DNA of 64,000 bases from Flavobacterium frigidimaris (GTDB lineage: Bacteria; Bacteroidota; Bacteroidia; Flavobacteriales; Flavobacteriaceae), in NCBI GenBank assembly GCA_900129595.1, contig FQWG01000022.1, forward strand, positions 1 to 64,000, read 5' to 3'. Within the stretch, counting starts at the first letter, position 1, and each line of letters starts with the position of its first letter. The translations under genes and the position numbers were made by a program. This document shows, piece after piece, positions 38,601 through 47,371 of the stretch. The notes beneath the pieces were generated by a model. The model was not told the DNA's origin, searched no databases, and saw only the letters and a list, made by a program, of their open reading frames with translations.

Positions 38601-38918
38601 AAGCAAAATGAAAATGCGACCATGTGGAATCCAACCAGTATCGGACGTCCTATTGCGATGTCGTATGCAATCGAAGACGGTTCTTTTATCAGGTTGAATA
38701 ATCTTAGTATCGGGTATACAATACCCAAACAAAACAGTGCAAAAATAGGATTCAGCAGAGTAAGATTATACGCTACAGGAAGTAACCTGTTTATTTGGAC
38801 CAACTATTCCGGATATGATCCTGAAGTAAATCTGGAAACAGGGTTAACTCCAAATATTGATTACAATTCTTATCCAAGAACACGCAATTACGCTTTTGGA
38901 ATGCAGCTATCATTTTAA
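35697..38918 (+). CDS. SusC/RagA-family TonB-linked outer-membrane transporter (pectin locus)
   Basis: 1073 residues. Signal peptide 1-22 (ends FSAYAQ). A carboxypeptidase-regulatory-like domain (about 24-105) carries ITVTGSVRDNMGLIPGATI. The TonB-box region NEVVIIGYGTQKRKNLTGS and plug follow, with PLILVDGFEV and VLKDAASTAVYGARGANGVILVTTK. The barrel ends GMQLSF. It lacks the STN domain found in the other two SusC proteins here, consistent with control by a hybrid two-component sensor rather than an ECF sigma factor. It should import oligogalacturonides together with the SusD encoded 24 bp downstream. Confidence 0.96.
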   Translation: MKIKKYIWSILAFLFLTFSAYAQKRITVTGSVRDNMGLIPGATIMVKNEKTNTVTDFDGKFSIAVTDPETAVLIVKFIGLTDETVSLKGRTSGITIQMKESNSELNEVVIIGYGTQKRKNLTGSIASIKGTELAKVPTASVAEALVGRLPGVQVTTADGSPGSEVMIRIRGGGSITEDNSPLILVDGFEVANLNDIPPTDIESVEVLKDAASTAVYGARGANGVILVTTKTPKSGKVSVNIHNYTQIKTLANHLDVMDPYEFVMMQYEYERQRNSNPTAFYNNYGRANELYIYKGNKGTDWQNEIFGSNPITRYTDINVNGGGDKTKFKFTFVNQDQPGVLVGTGMRQNYLYLILNSKLTDNLTFEYQTRLTNQTIDGSGTEGVSLLRALREAPTSGLEEYMTLPGDNTYFDPEDYETRVRFNPLEEAAKNYRKRTTRTFNNTGALTWTIRKGLTLRSSYGYEYKYSEDGRYWGTDTRIATENKNMPVVYWAMTESPRWQLNNVLNYGFKVKDRHDFQLMVGQEMKDQESSTKFYRTRYFPEEISGQKALDNLALGTPFDNGSLAGSPNRISSFFGRVNYGYDDRYLFTFTVRTDGSTKFGPENRWGVFPAGAFAWRASNESFLKDSKIISNLKFRVSYGASGNDRISGDLYAKYYGVSRDRSVGWGEENHYYYNFYNDKYLNNPNVKWETTYTANLGLDFGFFKERISGSLDLYHNKVKDLLVPSDIASVSGFTKMMTNVGQTSNKGIEFAINANVIKKRDFQVDLNFNIGHNENKIDKLSSGEKEWILSSGWAGTQLLNDDDYRAYVGSTKGLIYGFVNDGFYTMNDFDSFDPVARTWKLKEGVANSKNLSGDPRPGNAKFKKLTPVDPSDPNSNVIGDKDRKVIGNTNPDFSGGFGLNAVWKNFDLSAFFNFMYGFDVYNANKIMMTSWFQNTQNNLGMEVGLDNRWRNFDDMGNDLRYSPEMLAKQNENATMWNPTSIGRPIAMSYAIEDGSFIRLNNLSIGYTIPKQNSAKIGFSRVRLYATGSNLFIWTNYSGYDPEVNLETGLTPNIDYNSYPRTRNYAFGMQLSF

Positions 38919-38942
38919 TTAAACGAATTAAATCACATAACG

Positions 38943-40838
38943 ATGAACAAAAAAATAATATTTAGTTTTCTGTTAATTTTCACGCTGAGTTTTACAGCCT
39001 GTGAAGATTATCTGGATGTACAGCCTGCAACAGGTTTTACCGAAGCAGAAGTTTTTAAATCAGAAAAAGACATACAATCTGCACTTGCCGGAGTGTATAC
39101 GCTTATGCTGACAGAAGATGCCTATTCTAATCGTCTTGCTTTTGTTTTTAATATGAATACGGATGTAGAAATGTCCGGTGTTTCGACCAATACAGTAAAC
39201 GGAAACGGGTCAGATATTGCCTGTTACGATCCAAAACCTTACTGGACCACCTTAAATTCTACCTGGAGCGCCATGTATAAAATTATCAATACAGCAAATG
39301 ATGTCATTCAGGGAATTGAAAATTCTGATTTGTATAAAGCAGACAATAAATCGCAAGCTTCTAATGTAATGCAAATGTATGGTGAAGCAAAAACACTTCG
39401 TGCGATGGTTTATTTAGACATGATTCGTATTTGGGGTGATGTTGTTTTCCGTACAAAATCTTCCACCGGAGACGAGAATTTTGCCGTTGGAGTGACCGAT
39501 AGAAATACCATTCTTGAATTTTTAATAGACGATTTGAAGTCCGTTGAGCCTTTAATGAAAAATGCCAGCGACTTAGATTATGGAGTAGAACGCGCTTCAA
39601 GAAGTTTTAACCAAAGTTTAATTGGTTTATTGGCACTTACACGCGGAGGATGGACATTACGTCCTGATGAAAGCAATCCTGCAAGCAAAGGACATATGGA
39701 AAGAGGTAAAAATCATGAGCTGTATTATGATATTGCGATTCAATATTTAGACAAAGTAATTCAGGGCAGACAACACGATTTAAAACTCAGTTTCAAAGAT
39801 TTCTGGGTAAAGCAAAACAACTGGGAAACACCGGTTACTGATGACGTTATTTTCTCACTGCCAATGTTAAAAAACTCTTCAGGCGAGTACGGTTATTTTG
39901 TTGGGATTCCAATTGTCGAAGGAAATCATCCCTACGGAAGCGCATCAGGAAACCTGAGTTTATGCGGCGAATATATGTACACATTTGATAACAAAGATTT
40001 AAGAAGAGATATTACATGCGCACCAGTTTCCTATGATCAAAACCTGAATCAGGTAATCCGTCTGGATTTAGCACGTCTGGCAGTAGGAAAATGGTCGAAA
40101 TTGTATATGAACGATCCATTAGGAAGCACCAGTTCTAAAGGAACAGGTATCAATTATTCCTGGATGCGATTTGCTGATGTTTTACTCATGTATGCTGAGG
40201 CTGTAAACGAACGTTTTGGTCCGCGTGAAGATGCTAAGGAATGTCTAAGACGTGTGCGCCGCAGAGCTTTTGCTGAGGCAAACTGGCCGGATAAAGTAGA
40301 TAATTATGTACAGTCAAAAGCGTCACCTGACTTATTCTTTAAAGCAATAATGGATGAACGCAAATGGGAATTTGGCGGCGAAAGCAAACGTAAATTCGAT
40401 TTGGCCCGATGGAATAAATTCAGTGAAGTTATCTACAATCAGTATTATAAATTATTCAACTGGGGACGTGTTGCAAATGGTGCCTATGTTGCGGGATTAG
40501 ATCAGGTTCCCGGAAGTATTTATTATAAAAATATTCCGGATCCAATAAACTCAGGCAGGACTATTTTAGACATAAAAGGGATCGATGAGATTCTGCAGGC
40601 GCGTCCGGCCGGATATACAGAACTTCCCTTTGCCGTAAGCTGGTATTCATTAAACAATGAAACGGCAAGTTACGAACCAAAAAATGATATCAAGTGGAGT
40701 TTTAGAGGTTTTATAAACTATACCAATGCTTCATCAGTATCTCCAAACGATCCACTGCGTTATTTATGTCCTTATCCTTCAAAGGTAATTACAGATCATC
40801 GCGGAGCCATTCAAAATTTTTATGGTTTTAATTTTTAA
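38943..40838 (+). CDS. SusD/RagB-family lipoprotein (pectin locus)
   Basis: 631 residues, longer than the SusD of the first locus, as is usual for glycan-binding members. Lipobox FTAC with C20, then EDYLDVQPATGFTEAEVF, a standard SusD start. TPR-like helices carry AKTLRAMVYLDMIRIWGD and LLMYAEAVNERFG, and the block ERKWEFGGESKRKFDLARWNK is typical of the C-terminal half. Surface lid of the SusC importer; likely binds pectic oligosaccharides. Confidence 0.95.
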   Translation: MNKKIIFSFLLIFTLSFTACEDYLDVQPATGFTEAEVFKSEKDIQSALAGVYTLMLTEDAYSNRLAFVFNMNTDVEMSGVSTNTVNGNGSDIACYDPKPYWTTLNSTWSAMYKIINTANDVIQGIENSDLYKADNKSQASNVMQMYGEAKTLRAMVYLDMIRIWGDVVFRTKSSTGDENFAVGVTDRNTILEFLIDDLKSVEPLMKNASDLDYGVERASRSFNQSLIGLLALTRGGWTLRPDESNPASKGHMERGKNHELYYDIAIQYLDKVIQGRQHDLKLSFKDFWVKQNNWETPVTDDVIFSLPMLKNSSGEYGYFVGIPIVEGNHPYGSASGNLSLCGEYMYTFDNKDLRRDITCAPVSYDQNLNQVIRLDLARLAVGKWSKLYMNDPLGSTSSKGTGINYSWMRFADVLLMYAEAVNERFGPREDAKECLRRVRRRAFAEANWPDKVDNYVQSKASPDLFFKAIMDERKWEFGGESKRKFDLARWNKFSEVIYNQYYKLFNWGRVANGAYVAGLDQVPGSIYYKNIPDPINSGRTILDIKGIDEILQARPAGYTELPFAVSWYSLNNETASYEPKNDIKWSFRGFINYTNASSVSPNDPLRYLCPYPSKVITDHRGAIQNFYGFNF

Positions 40839-40849
40839 TAGAATATAAT

Positions 40850-42499
40850 ATGAAAAATTTTAGAACATTAATTTATATTTTATCATTTATAGGCTTAATT
40901 GTCTTTGGAGAAATGCTAAAATCCTGCACTAACGATGAGTTTCGTTACAAAGCCGTTGAAGATTTATTTCAGCCCAAATTTGTACTTACGGCTCCTTTAG
41001 TAAAAAGTAATTCTATTGCTGTAGTGTGGTACAAAGTAAATGAAGCTGATTCTTATACCGTAGAACTGCATTTGGATAATTATTATAAAAGCTTTTATAA
41101 ATCCTATACGATTACGGATACGCAAATTTTGATGGATGACATTCCTTATAAAACACAGTTTTATATAAGAGTAAGGTCAAATCACGTAAATGGTTCTCAT
41201 AATTCGCAATGGTCCTATACAAATGCGCTGACAGAAGACAGACCGGCATTTGATCCTATTTTGCAGCCGGTAGTAAAAGTAAATATTACGGAAACAGAGG
41301 TAACAGTAAACTGGCTGGTTTCGACAAAAAATCCGGTAGACAGTATTTCTGTAGAGCCTGCTCAGTCTTTAACGATTCCTGCAGTAGGACGCAAGCTAAC
41401 TGCTGATGAAATTAGCAAAGGTGAAGCAACAGTTACGGGTTTAGAAAAAAACACATTGTACAATTTAAATATTTACGATACCAGTAAACCAAGACGTTAT
41501 GATAAACCTTATAATCAGGTTTCTTTCCGTTCTGCCGGTCCATCTGCTTCGACTATTATTGTAACAAAAGGAATGGATTTAGATGCATTACTGCGAACCA
41601 ATAATGATGACCCAACAATTCCGGAAGGAACAGAATATTTCCTTGAAGCAGGTTCATTATTTAAAATTACGCCGTTTACAATATCAAAAGGATTTAAACT
41701 AACCGGAGGAACGCAGGGAGAACGCCCTCAGATTGAAATGAACGGAAACTGGAATATTGCCGAAGGATCGTATTTGTCTTCTCTGGCTTTCGAAAACATT
41801 CGTTTCTATCAAACCATTGATGCTGGGTATTTCTTCAATAGCGGTACCGCATGGAAAGTAGATGAAATTACATTCTACAACTGTGTTTTCAATTATTTCA
41901 AACGAGGATTCTGGAGACATCAGGGGAACGGAAAATACAAAGAAATCGGAAACCTTGATATGAGCTATTGCACCTTTGATCAGGTTGGAGGACACACAGG
42001 GCCTTACGGTACATTTGCTTTTGGTTCTGCCGGAGCCGATAATGTAAAAAAAGCAGTTTTCTCTAATTGTACTTTTATGAGAGATTACTATCAGACGACA
42101 GATAAAAATCGAAACTTTAAAAACCTGTTCGATTACGGTACATCAGCATATCCAATTCATTTGGAGTATCAAAATATTACAATTTATGACTATGCCTATA
42201 ACAGGTCATTAATAAATATTCCATCAGCTGTAGGATCAACTTTAATCTTCAAAAATGTATTGTTAGCATCTGCGACAGGTAAAGTTATTCAGGCAATTGC
42301 GGCAAATACGCCAACTACATTTGGCAATAATTACACCACAACAGATTATCTGCTTGGTGCCGCTGCTATACAGGGAACTGATTTGGGTATTAGCGCACAA
42401 AGTTTATTTGTAGATCCCGCAAACGGAAATTTAATGATTAAAGATTCGAATTCTCCAATTGTTACCAACAAAGTAGGAGATACCAGATGGCTCCCATAA
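40850..42499 (+). CDS. Surface lipoprotein with FnIII and DUF4957/DUF5123-like beta-helix
   Basis: 549 residues. Lipobox EMLKSC with the Cys at 26. Two fibronectin III-like domains (about 45-220, FVLTAPLVKSNSIAVVWYKVNEADSYTV...) precede a parallel beta-helix-like half (about 235-549) that I associate with the DUF4957 and DUF5123 families found in pectin loci. It ends DTRWLP, close to the DPRWL end of the corresponding module in the giant enzyme at 49434. No catalytic residues are recognised, so it is probably a surface glycan-binding protein. Starts 11 bp after SusD, so it is in the same operon. Confidence 0.85.
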   Translation: MKNFRTLIYILSFIGLIVFGEMLKSCTNDEFRYKAVEDLFQPKFVLTAPLVKSNSIAVVWYKVNEADSYTVELHLDNYYKSFYKSYTITDTQILMDDIPYKTQFYIRVRSNHVNGSHNSQWSYTNALTEDRPAFDPILQPVVKVNITETEVTVNWLVSTKNPVDSISVEPAQSLTIPAVGRKLTADEISKGEATVTGLEKNTLYNLNIYDTSKPRRYDKPYNQVSFRSAGPSASTIIVTKGMDLDALLRTNNDDPTIPEGTEYFLEAGSLFKITPFTISKGFKLTGGTQGERPQIEMNGNWNIAEGSYLSSLAFENIRFYQTIDAGYFFNSGTAWKVDEITFYNCVFNYFKRGFWRHQGNGKYKEIGNLDMSYCTFDQVGGHTGPYGTFAFGSAGADNVKKAVFSNCTFMRDYYQTTDKNRNFKNLFDYGTSAYPIHLEYQNITIYDYAYNRSLINIPSAVGSTLIFKNVLLASATGKVIQAIAANTPTTFGNNYTTTDYLLGAAAIQGTDLGISAQSLFVDPANGNLMIKDSNSPIVTNKVGDTRWLP

Positions 42500-42525
42500 G
42501 TTTTGTTAATTAAGTAAGTGGTTTC

Positions 42526-42570
42526 AGTACTAAGGAAGTATCCTTGTGGTTAGGGATACTTCTATGTACT
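42526..42570 (+). promoter_or_regulatory. Long hairpin inside the pectin operon
   Basis: GAAGTATCC (42535-42543) pairs with GGATACTTC (42554-42562), and an outer AGTAC / GTACT pair (42526-42530, 42566-42570) extends the stem. No T-run follows, so it is not a typical terminator. It separates the SusCD-surface protein genes from the enzyme genes. It may be an mRNA processing or stability point that sets different expression levels. Confidence 0.5.
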
Positions 42571-42668
42571 GTTCATACTTAATGAAAAGAAAGTAAAATT
42601 TCAAAATAGTAAGGATTTTTAATTCCGAAGTGTTTTGAATCAGTGAATTATATCAAAAACAATTAAAA

Positions 42669-44312
42669 ATGAAATTCAAACAATTACTACTGTCTTTAGG
42701 ATTATTATGCTATTTGGGAGTAGAAGCTCAAGGCTGGAATGCCGATTTAGGAAACGGAAAATATAAGAACCCTATTTTACACGTAGATTATTCGGATCCC
42801 GATGTATGTGCAGGTAAAGATGGGTATTATATGACTGCATCCAGTTTTAATAGTATTCCCGGGCTTCCTATTCTTCACTCCAAAGATCTGGTGAACTGGC
42901 AGTTGGTTGGATATGCATTACAAAATCAATTTCCGATAGAGCATTATCGCAGCGTTCGCCACGGCGATGGTGTCTGGGCTCCCTCCATTCGGTATCACAA
43001 TGGTGAATATTATATCTACTGGGGCGATCCTGATTTTGGCATTTACATGGTAAAAACGAAAGATCCGACAGGCACGTGGCAAGAACCCGTTCTGGTCAAA
43101 GAAGCAAAAGGCATTATTGACACCTGTCCGTTTTGGGATGAAGACGGAAAGGCCTATATCTCTTATGCTTTTGCAGGCAGTCGTGCCAATGTAAAAACAG
43201 TTTTAATGTTATCTGAACTTACGCCCGATGGTACCAAATTAATTGGTAATGCCGCATTGGTTTTTGATGGTCACAAAGGACATACTACAGTTGAAGGTTC
43301 TAAAATGTACAAACGTGATGGTTACTACTGGATTATGGCGCCTGCCGGAGGTGTAAAACCCGGATGGCAATTGGCAATGCGTTCTAAAGAGGTTTGGGGA
43401 CCTTACGAGTCTAAAGTTGTATTGCATCAGGGGAATACGGTAATGAACGGACCTCATCAGGGCGGTTATGTTGAAACGCCAAATGGAGACGGATGGTTTA
43501 TACATTTTCAGGACCGCTGGGCCTACGGACGAGTGGTGAATCTGCAGCCTGTTACCTGGAAAGACAATTGGCCAGTCATGGGCGTAGACAATGATAAAGA
43601 TGGTATTGGAGAACCGGTTATGGAATGGACAAAACCGAATGTTGGAAAAAATTATCCGGCAACTCCTTTGGTTTCTTCAGATGAATTCAACACACATCAA
43701 TTTGGATTACAATGGCAATGGCAGGCCAATCAGGATCCCGCGAAACATTGGGGCTGGTCATCAGCTAATTTAGGATTTATGCGACTGAATTGTGTTCCTC
43801 GCGATGAAACAATGAAAACAATGTGGATGATGCCGAACCTTTTACTGCAGAAATTTCCCGGAGATAATTTTACAGCAACTGCAAAACTTATTTTCGAAAA
43901 TAATCCGGAAGCAGGAATCAGTAATTCAGGTTTGATTGTATTTGGCGAAGACTATGCTTATATCGCAATCGAGCAGGATAAAACAGGTAATCTGAATTTA
44001 ATACAGCGTTTAATGAAAAATGCCCGTACCTCTAAAGAAGTCGAAAAAGAAATGGCATCGGTACCCATAAATAAAAAGGAAGTGTATTTGCGCGCCAAAG
44101 TAGAGATGATTAAAAATAGCGAACCTTTTGATGCCAGAGTTACTTTTTACTACAGTACAGACGGTAAGACTTTCAAAAAACTGGGAGACTCTTTCAAACC
44201 AAGTGCCGGACGCTGGGTAGGCGCAAAAATTGGACTTTTTGCATCAGGAACTAAAACGGTGAATGACAGCAGTTATGCAGATTATGACTGGTTTAGAGTA
44301 GAAGGTAATTAG
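42669..44312 (+). CDS. GH43 glycoside hydrolase (beta-xylosidase/arabinofuranosidase type)
   Basis: 547 residues. Signal peptide 1-21. The N-terminal five-bladed beta-propeller shows the GH43 triad: D43 in YSDPDVC (base), D151 in GIIDTCPFWDEDG (pKa modulator) and E209 in TTVEGSKMY (acid). A C-terminal beta-sandwich (about 335-545, starting SDEFNTHQFGLQWQWQAN) is of the GH43_C2/DUF1349 type, as in GH43 subfamilies near 12. Periplasmic. In a pectin locus it would remove xylose or arabinose side chains. The following GH105 gene starts 6 bp later. Confidence 0.93.
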   Translation: MKFKQLLLSLGLLCYLGVEAQGWNADLGNGKYKNPILHVDYSDPDVCAGKDGYYMTASSFNSIPGLPILHSKDLVNWQLVGYALQNQFPIEHYRSVRHGDGVWAPSIRYHNGEYYIYWGDPDFGIYMVKTKDPTGTWQEPVLVKEAKGIIDTCPFWDEDGKAYISYAFAGSRANVKTVLMLSELTPDGTKLIGNAALVFDGHKGHTTVEGSKMYKRDGYYWIMAPAGGVKPGWQLAMRSKEVWGPYESKVVLHQGNTVMNGPHQGGYVETPNGDGWFIHFQDRWAYGRVVNLQPVTWKDNWPVMGVDNDKDGIGEPVMEWTKPNVGKNYPATPLVSSDEFNTHQFGLQWQWQANQDPAKHWGWSSANLGFMRLNCVPRDETMKTMWMMPNLLLQKFPGDNFTATAKLIFENNPEAGISNSGLIVFGEDYAYIAIEQDKTGNLNLIQRLMKNARTSKEVEKEMASVPINKKEVYLRAKVEMIKNSEPFDARVTFYYSTDGKTFKKLGDSFKPSAGRWVGAKIGLFASGTKTVNDSSYADYDWFRVEGN

Positions 44313-44318
44313 ACGGCT

Positions 44319-45548
44319 ATGAGACATAAAATTAAATATTGTTTTCTTTCCTTATTACTGTGTCAGCTGGTAGCATTTGGACAAGCAAAACCAATTGATA
44401 CAACTGAAAGAACACCTGTAGAGTGGGCGAATAAAATGGCAGATTCAGATCAGAAACGTGTTCCCAATCCTGTATTTCTCGACGGCGTAAAATTTCCTAA
44501 ATGGAATTATACCAATGGGTTGGTGGCGCTTGCCAATCAGAAATTATATGAGTATACCAAAGAGCAAAAATACTGGGATTACGGACTCTCATACGCAGAA
44601 CAGCTTATTGATAAAGAAGGAAAAATAGGCGGCGGTTATGAGTTAGAAAAATACAGTCTTGACCTGGTAAATTCCGGAAAACTGCTTTTTGAGATTTATA
44701 AAAAAACGGGCGACGAACGATATAAAAAAGCATTAGATGTACTTCGTAAACAAATGGAAACACATCCAAGAAATGCTGACGGGGGCTATTGGCACAAAAA
44801 AAGTTATCCTTGGCAAATGTGGCTTGATGGAGTTTATATGGGGGATCCTTTTTCTGCTCAGTACGGATTAGTTTTCAATGATCCCAAAGCGATTGATGAT
44901 GCCATTTTGCAGGCAGAGCTTGTTCAGCAGCACACTTTTGATACCAAAACAGGTTTGAATTTTCACGGTTATGATGAGAAGCGAACACAATTTTGGGCCA
45001 ATAAAAATACCGGAACTTCTGCACATGTCTGGGGGCGTGCACAAGGCTGGTATTGTATGGCCTTAGTAGATATTTTAGATTTTGTTCCAGAAAACCATCC
45101 TAAACGAAAAGATTTGATAAAGATTTTGCAAAAGGTCTTCGATGCCGTTCGCAAAGCACAGGAACCTGAGTCAGGCGTTTGGTGGCAGGTAATGGATCAA
45201 CCGGGACGAAAAGGGAACTATCTCGAATCCACCTGTTCCACAATGTTTGTGTACGCATTTGCTAAAGCTTATCGCAAAGGTTATGTAGGCAAAAAGTATT
45301 TAAAATCCGCACAACTTGGTTTTAAAGGAATTCTGAAACAGTTTATAAAAGAGAATACAGACGGCACTATTTCTATTACAAAATGTTGCGCTGTTGCCGG
45401 ATTAGGTGGGAAAAATCCAAAAGACCGGGACGGTTCATTCGAATACTATATTTCAGAACCCATCAGAGACGATGATGCCAAAGCTGTTGGACCATTTATT
45501 ATGGCAGGTATCGAATTGCAAAGTCTTTTAGATAAAAAAAATGATTGA
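44319..45548 (+). CDS. GH105 unsaturated rhamnogalacturonyl/galacturonyl hydrolase
   Basis: 409 residues. Signal peptide 1-21. The (alpha/alpha)6 barrel shows the catalytic Asp in MWLDGVYMGDPF (D170) and the WGRAQGWY block typical of YteR/YesR-like GH105 enzymes. It hydrolyses the unsaturated uronate left at the non-reducing end by pectate or rhamnogalacturonan lyases, which fits the PL1 lyase encoded downstream. Periplasmic. The stop codon overlaps an upstream ATG of the GH28 reading frame by 8 bp, indicating tight coupling. Confidence 0.94.
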   Translation: MRHKIKYCFLSLLLCQLVAFGQAKPIDTTERTPVEWANKMADSDQKRVPNPVFLDGVKFPKWNYTNGLVALANQKLYEYTKEQKYWDYGLSYAEQLIDKEGKIGGGYELEKYSLDLVNSGKLLFEIYKKTGDERYKKALDVLRKQMETHPRNADGGYWHKKSYPWQMWLDGVYMGDPFSAQYGLVFNDPKAIDDAILQAELVQQHTFDTKTGLNFHGYDEKRTQFWANKNTGTSAHVWGRAQGWYCMALVDILDFVPENHPKRKDLIKILQKVFDAVRKAQEPESGVWWQVMDQPGRKGNYLESTCSTMFVYAFAKAYRKGYVGKKYLKSAQLGFKGILKQFIKENTDGTISITKCCAVAGLGGKNPKDRDGSFEYYISEPIRDDDAKAVGPFIMAGIELQSLLDKKND

Positions 45549-45564
45549 AAATCTACAATTGGTT

Positions 45565-47259
45565 ATGAGAAAAATTAAAATAATTATCCTGGGGACAGTA
45601 TTATTAACTGCATTTTCCTGCAGTAATAAAAAAGCGGGTGTAGTTAGAAATACAGCTGAAGGAAAAGGGATTTTAGCGGCGGCAAAACTTCCTTTTGAAA
45701 TGCCCGAGATACAAATTCCGAAATTTAAGACAGATACTCTGAATATTGTAGATTTTGGCGCAGTTCCCAATACTGAGGAACTTTGTACAAAAGCCATTAA
45801 CGAAGCGATCGCAAAATGCTCAGAATCAGGTGGTGGAGTTGTTGTTATTCCGTCAGGATTATGGACAGCAGGTCCTATAAAAATGAAAAGCAATGTTAAC
45901 CTGCATACAAAAAACGGTGCTTATATTTCGTTTACAGGCGATCTGACACAATACAAACTCATAGAATCTTATTTTGAAGGTAATAAAGTACTTCGATGTG
46001 AATCTCCAATTATGGGAGTTGATTTAGAAAATATTGCCATTACAGGTGAAGGTATTTTCGACGGAAATGGTTCTAAATGGAGACCCGTTAAAATTGGTAA
46101 AATGACCAGCAGTCAATGGGATCAATTGGTAAAGTCCGGCGGAGTTCTATCTAAAGACGGCAAAATATGGTATCCTTCAAAAGGAGCTTATTTAGGGAAT
46201 GAAGAAAAAGATAAACTTCCAAAAGTACCTACTGCAGCCAATATGGAGCCTTACAAGCAGGCGCTTCGTCCGGTAATGGTAAGTTTTGTTAATTGCAAAA
46301 AACTGCTTTTAGATGGCGTGACTTTTCAAAATTCCCCGGCATGGAATGTCAACCCGTTAATGTGCGAACATCTTACGCTGCGTAATTTAACGATTCGTAA
46401 TCCCTGGTATTCTCAGAACGGGGATGGTCTGGATATAGAATCCTGCCGAATAGGATCTGTGACCAATTGTCGTTTTGATGTTGGAGATGACGCGATTTGC
46501 ATTAAATCAGGAAAAGACAAAGAAGGAAGAGACCGCGGAAAACCAACAGAACTATTTGTTATCACCGATTGTGTCGTCTATCATGCTCACGGAGGTTTTG
46601 TAATTGGAAGCGAAATGTCAGGAAGTGTCCGTAACATATTTGTAAAAAACCTAACGTTTAACGGTACCGATTGCGGATTGCGTTTTAAATCTGTAAGAGG
46701 CAGAGGCGGCGTTGTCGAAAACATTTGGATGGAAGACATACGAATGAATAATATCCCCACTGATGCTATTAATTTCAACCTGTATTATTTCGAAAAATCC
46801 CTTTCAGAAGATAAACTTACAGGAGAGGTAACGGTCGATAAAAAAACGGTATCTGAAGAAACTCCGGTTTTCAGGAATATGTATTTCAAAAATATTTATG
46901 TCAACGGTGCGGCACAAGCTTTAAAGATTATGGGAATCCCTGAAATGCCCGTTGAAAACATTCAATTTCAAAACATGATTATTCGGTCAGATGTTGGTGT
47001 TCAGATGAATTATACCAGAAAAATTGCATTTAAAAATCTGGATGTAAGACTTGATAAACCGGGAATAGCAGTAAGTTTTTCGAACAGTCAGAATATAAAT
47101 ATAGAGGGTTTTAAATCTATTGGAGAAAATCAGCTGTTTTGGGTAGGCGGTACAACAACAAAAGACATCTCGTTACAGACCAATGATAAGAAAATGATTC
47201 TTGATGAAAATGTAAAAGTTTTAGCATCTGTAAAAGATGAGGTAAAATTAATAGAATAA
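45565..47259 (+). CDS. GH28 polygalacturonase-family hydrolase
   Basis: 564 residues from ATG 45565, which begins a lipoprotein-type signal peptide (lipobox TAFSC); the in-frame ATG at 45541 overlaps the previous gene and would hide it. The right-handed beta-helix carries the GH28 signatures: D287/D290 in NGDGLD, D308/D309 in GDDAICIKSG, H342 in HGGF and R373/K375 in RFKS. Family activities are exo- or endo-polygalacturonase, rhamnogalacturonan hydrolase and xylogalacturonan hydrolase. An exo-acting periplasmic or membrane-anchored enzyme on imported oligogalacturonides is most likely. 76-bp gap to the esterase. Confidence 0.94.
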   Translation: MRKIKIIILGTVLLTAFSCSNKKAGVVRNTAEGKGILAAAKLPFEMPEIQIPKFKTDTLNIVDFGAVPNTEELCTKAINEAIAKCSESGGGVVVIPSGLWTAGPIKMKSNVNLHTKNGAYISFTGDLTQYKLIESYFEGNKVLRCESPIMGVDLENIAITGEGIFDGNGSKWRPVKIGKMTSSQWDQLVKSGGVLSKDGKIWYPSKGAYLGNEEKDKLPKVPTAANMEPYKQALRPVMVSFVNCKKLLLDGVTFQNSPAWNVNPLMCEHLTLRNLTIRNPWYSQNGDGLDIESCRIGSVTNCRFDVGDDAICIKSGKDKEGRDRGKPTELFVITDCVVYHAHGGFVIGSEMSGSVRNIFVKNLTFNGTDCGLRFKSVRGRGGVVENIWMEDIRMNNIPTDAINFNLYYFEKSLSEDKLTGEVTVDKKTVSEETPVFRNMYFKNIYVNGAAQALKIMGIPEMPVENIQFQNMIIRSDVGVQMNYTRKIAFKNLDVRLDKPGIAVSFSNSQNINIEGFKSIGENQLFWVGGTTTKDISLQTNDKKMILDENVKVLASVKDEVKLIE

Positions 47260-47371
47260 CAATCTGTCTGAAGTGTTGAAGCATATGAAATTAACGTAAA
47301 AAAGTATTTGTTAATGCTTTAGTTTTTGTCATGCAGTGTTTGGCTTTTATAACTTAAAAAGAAATGAAAAA

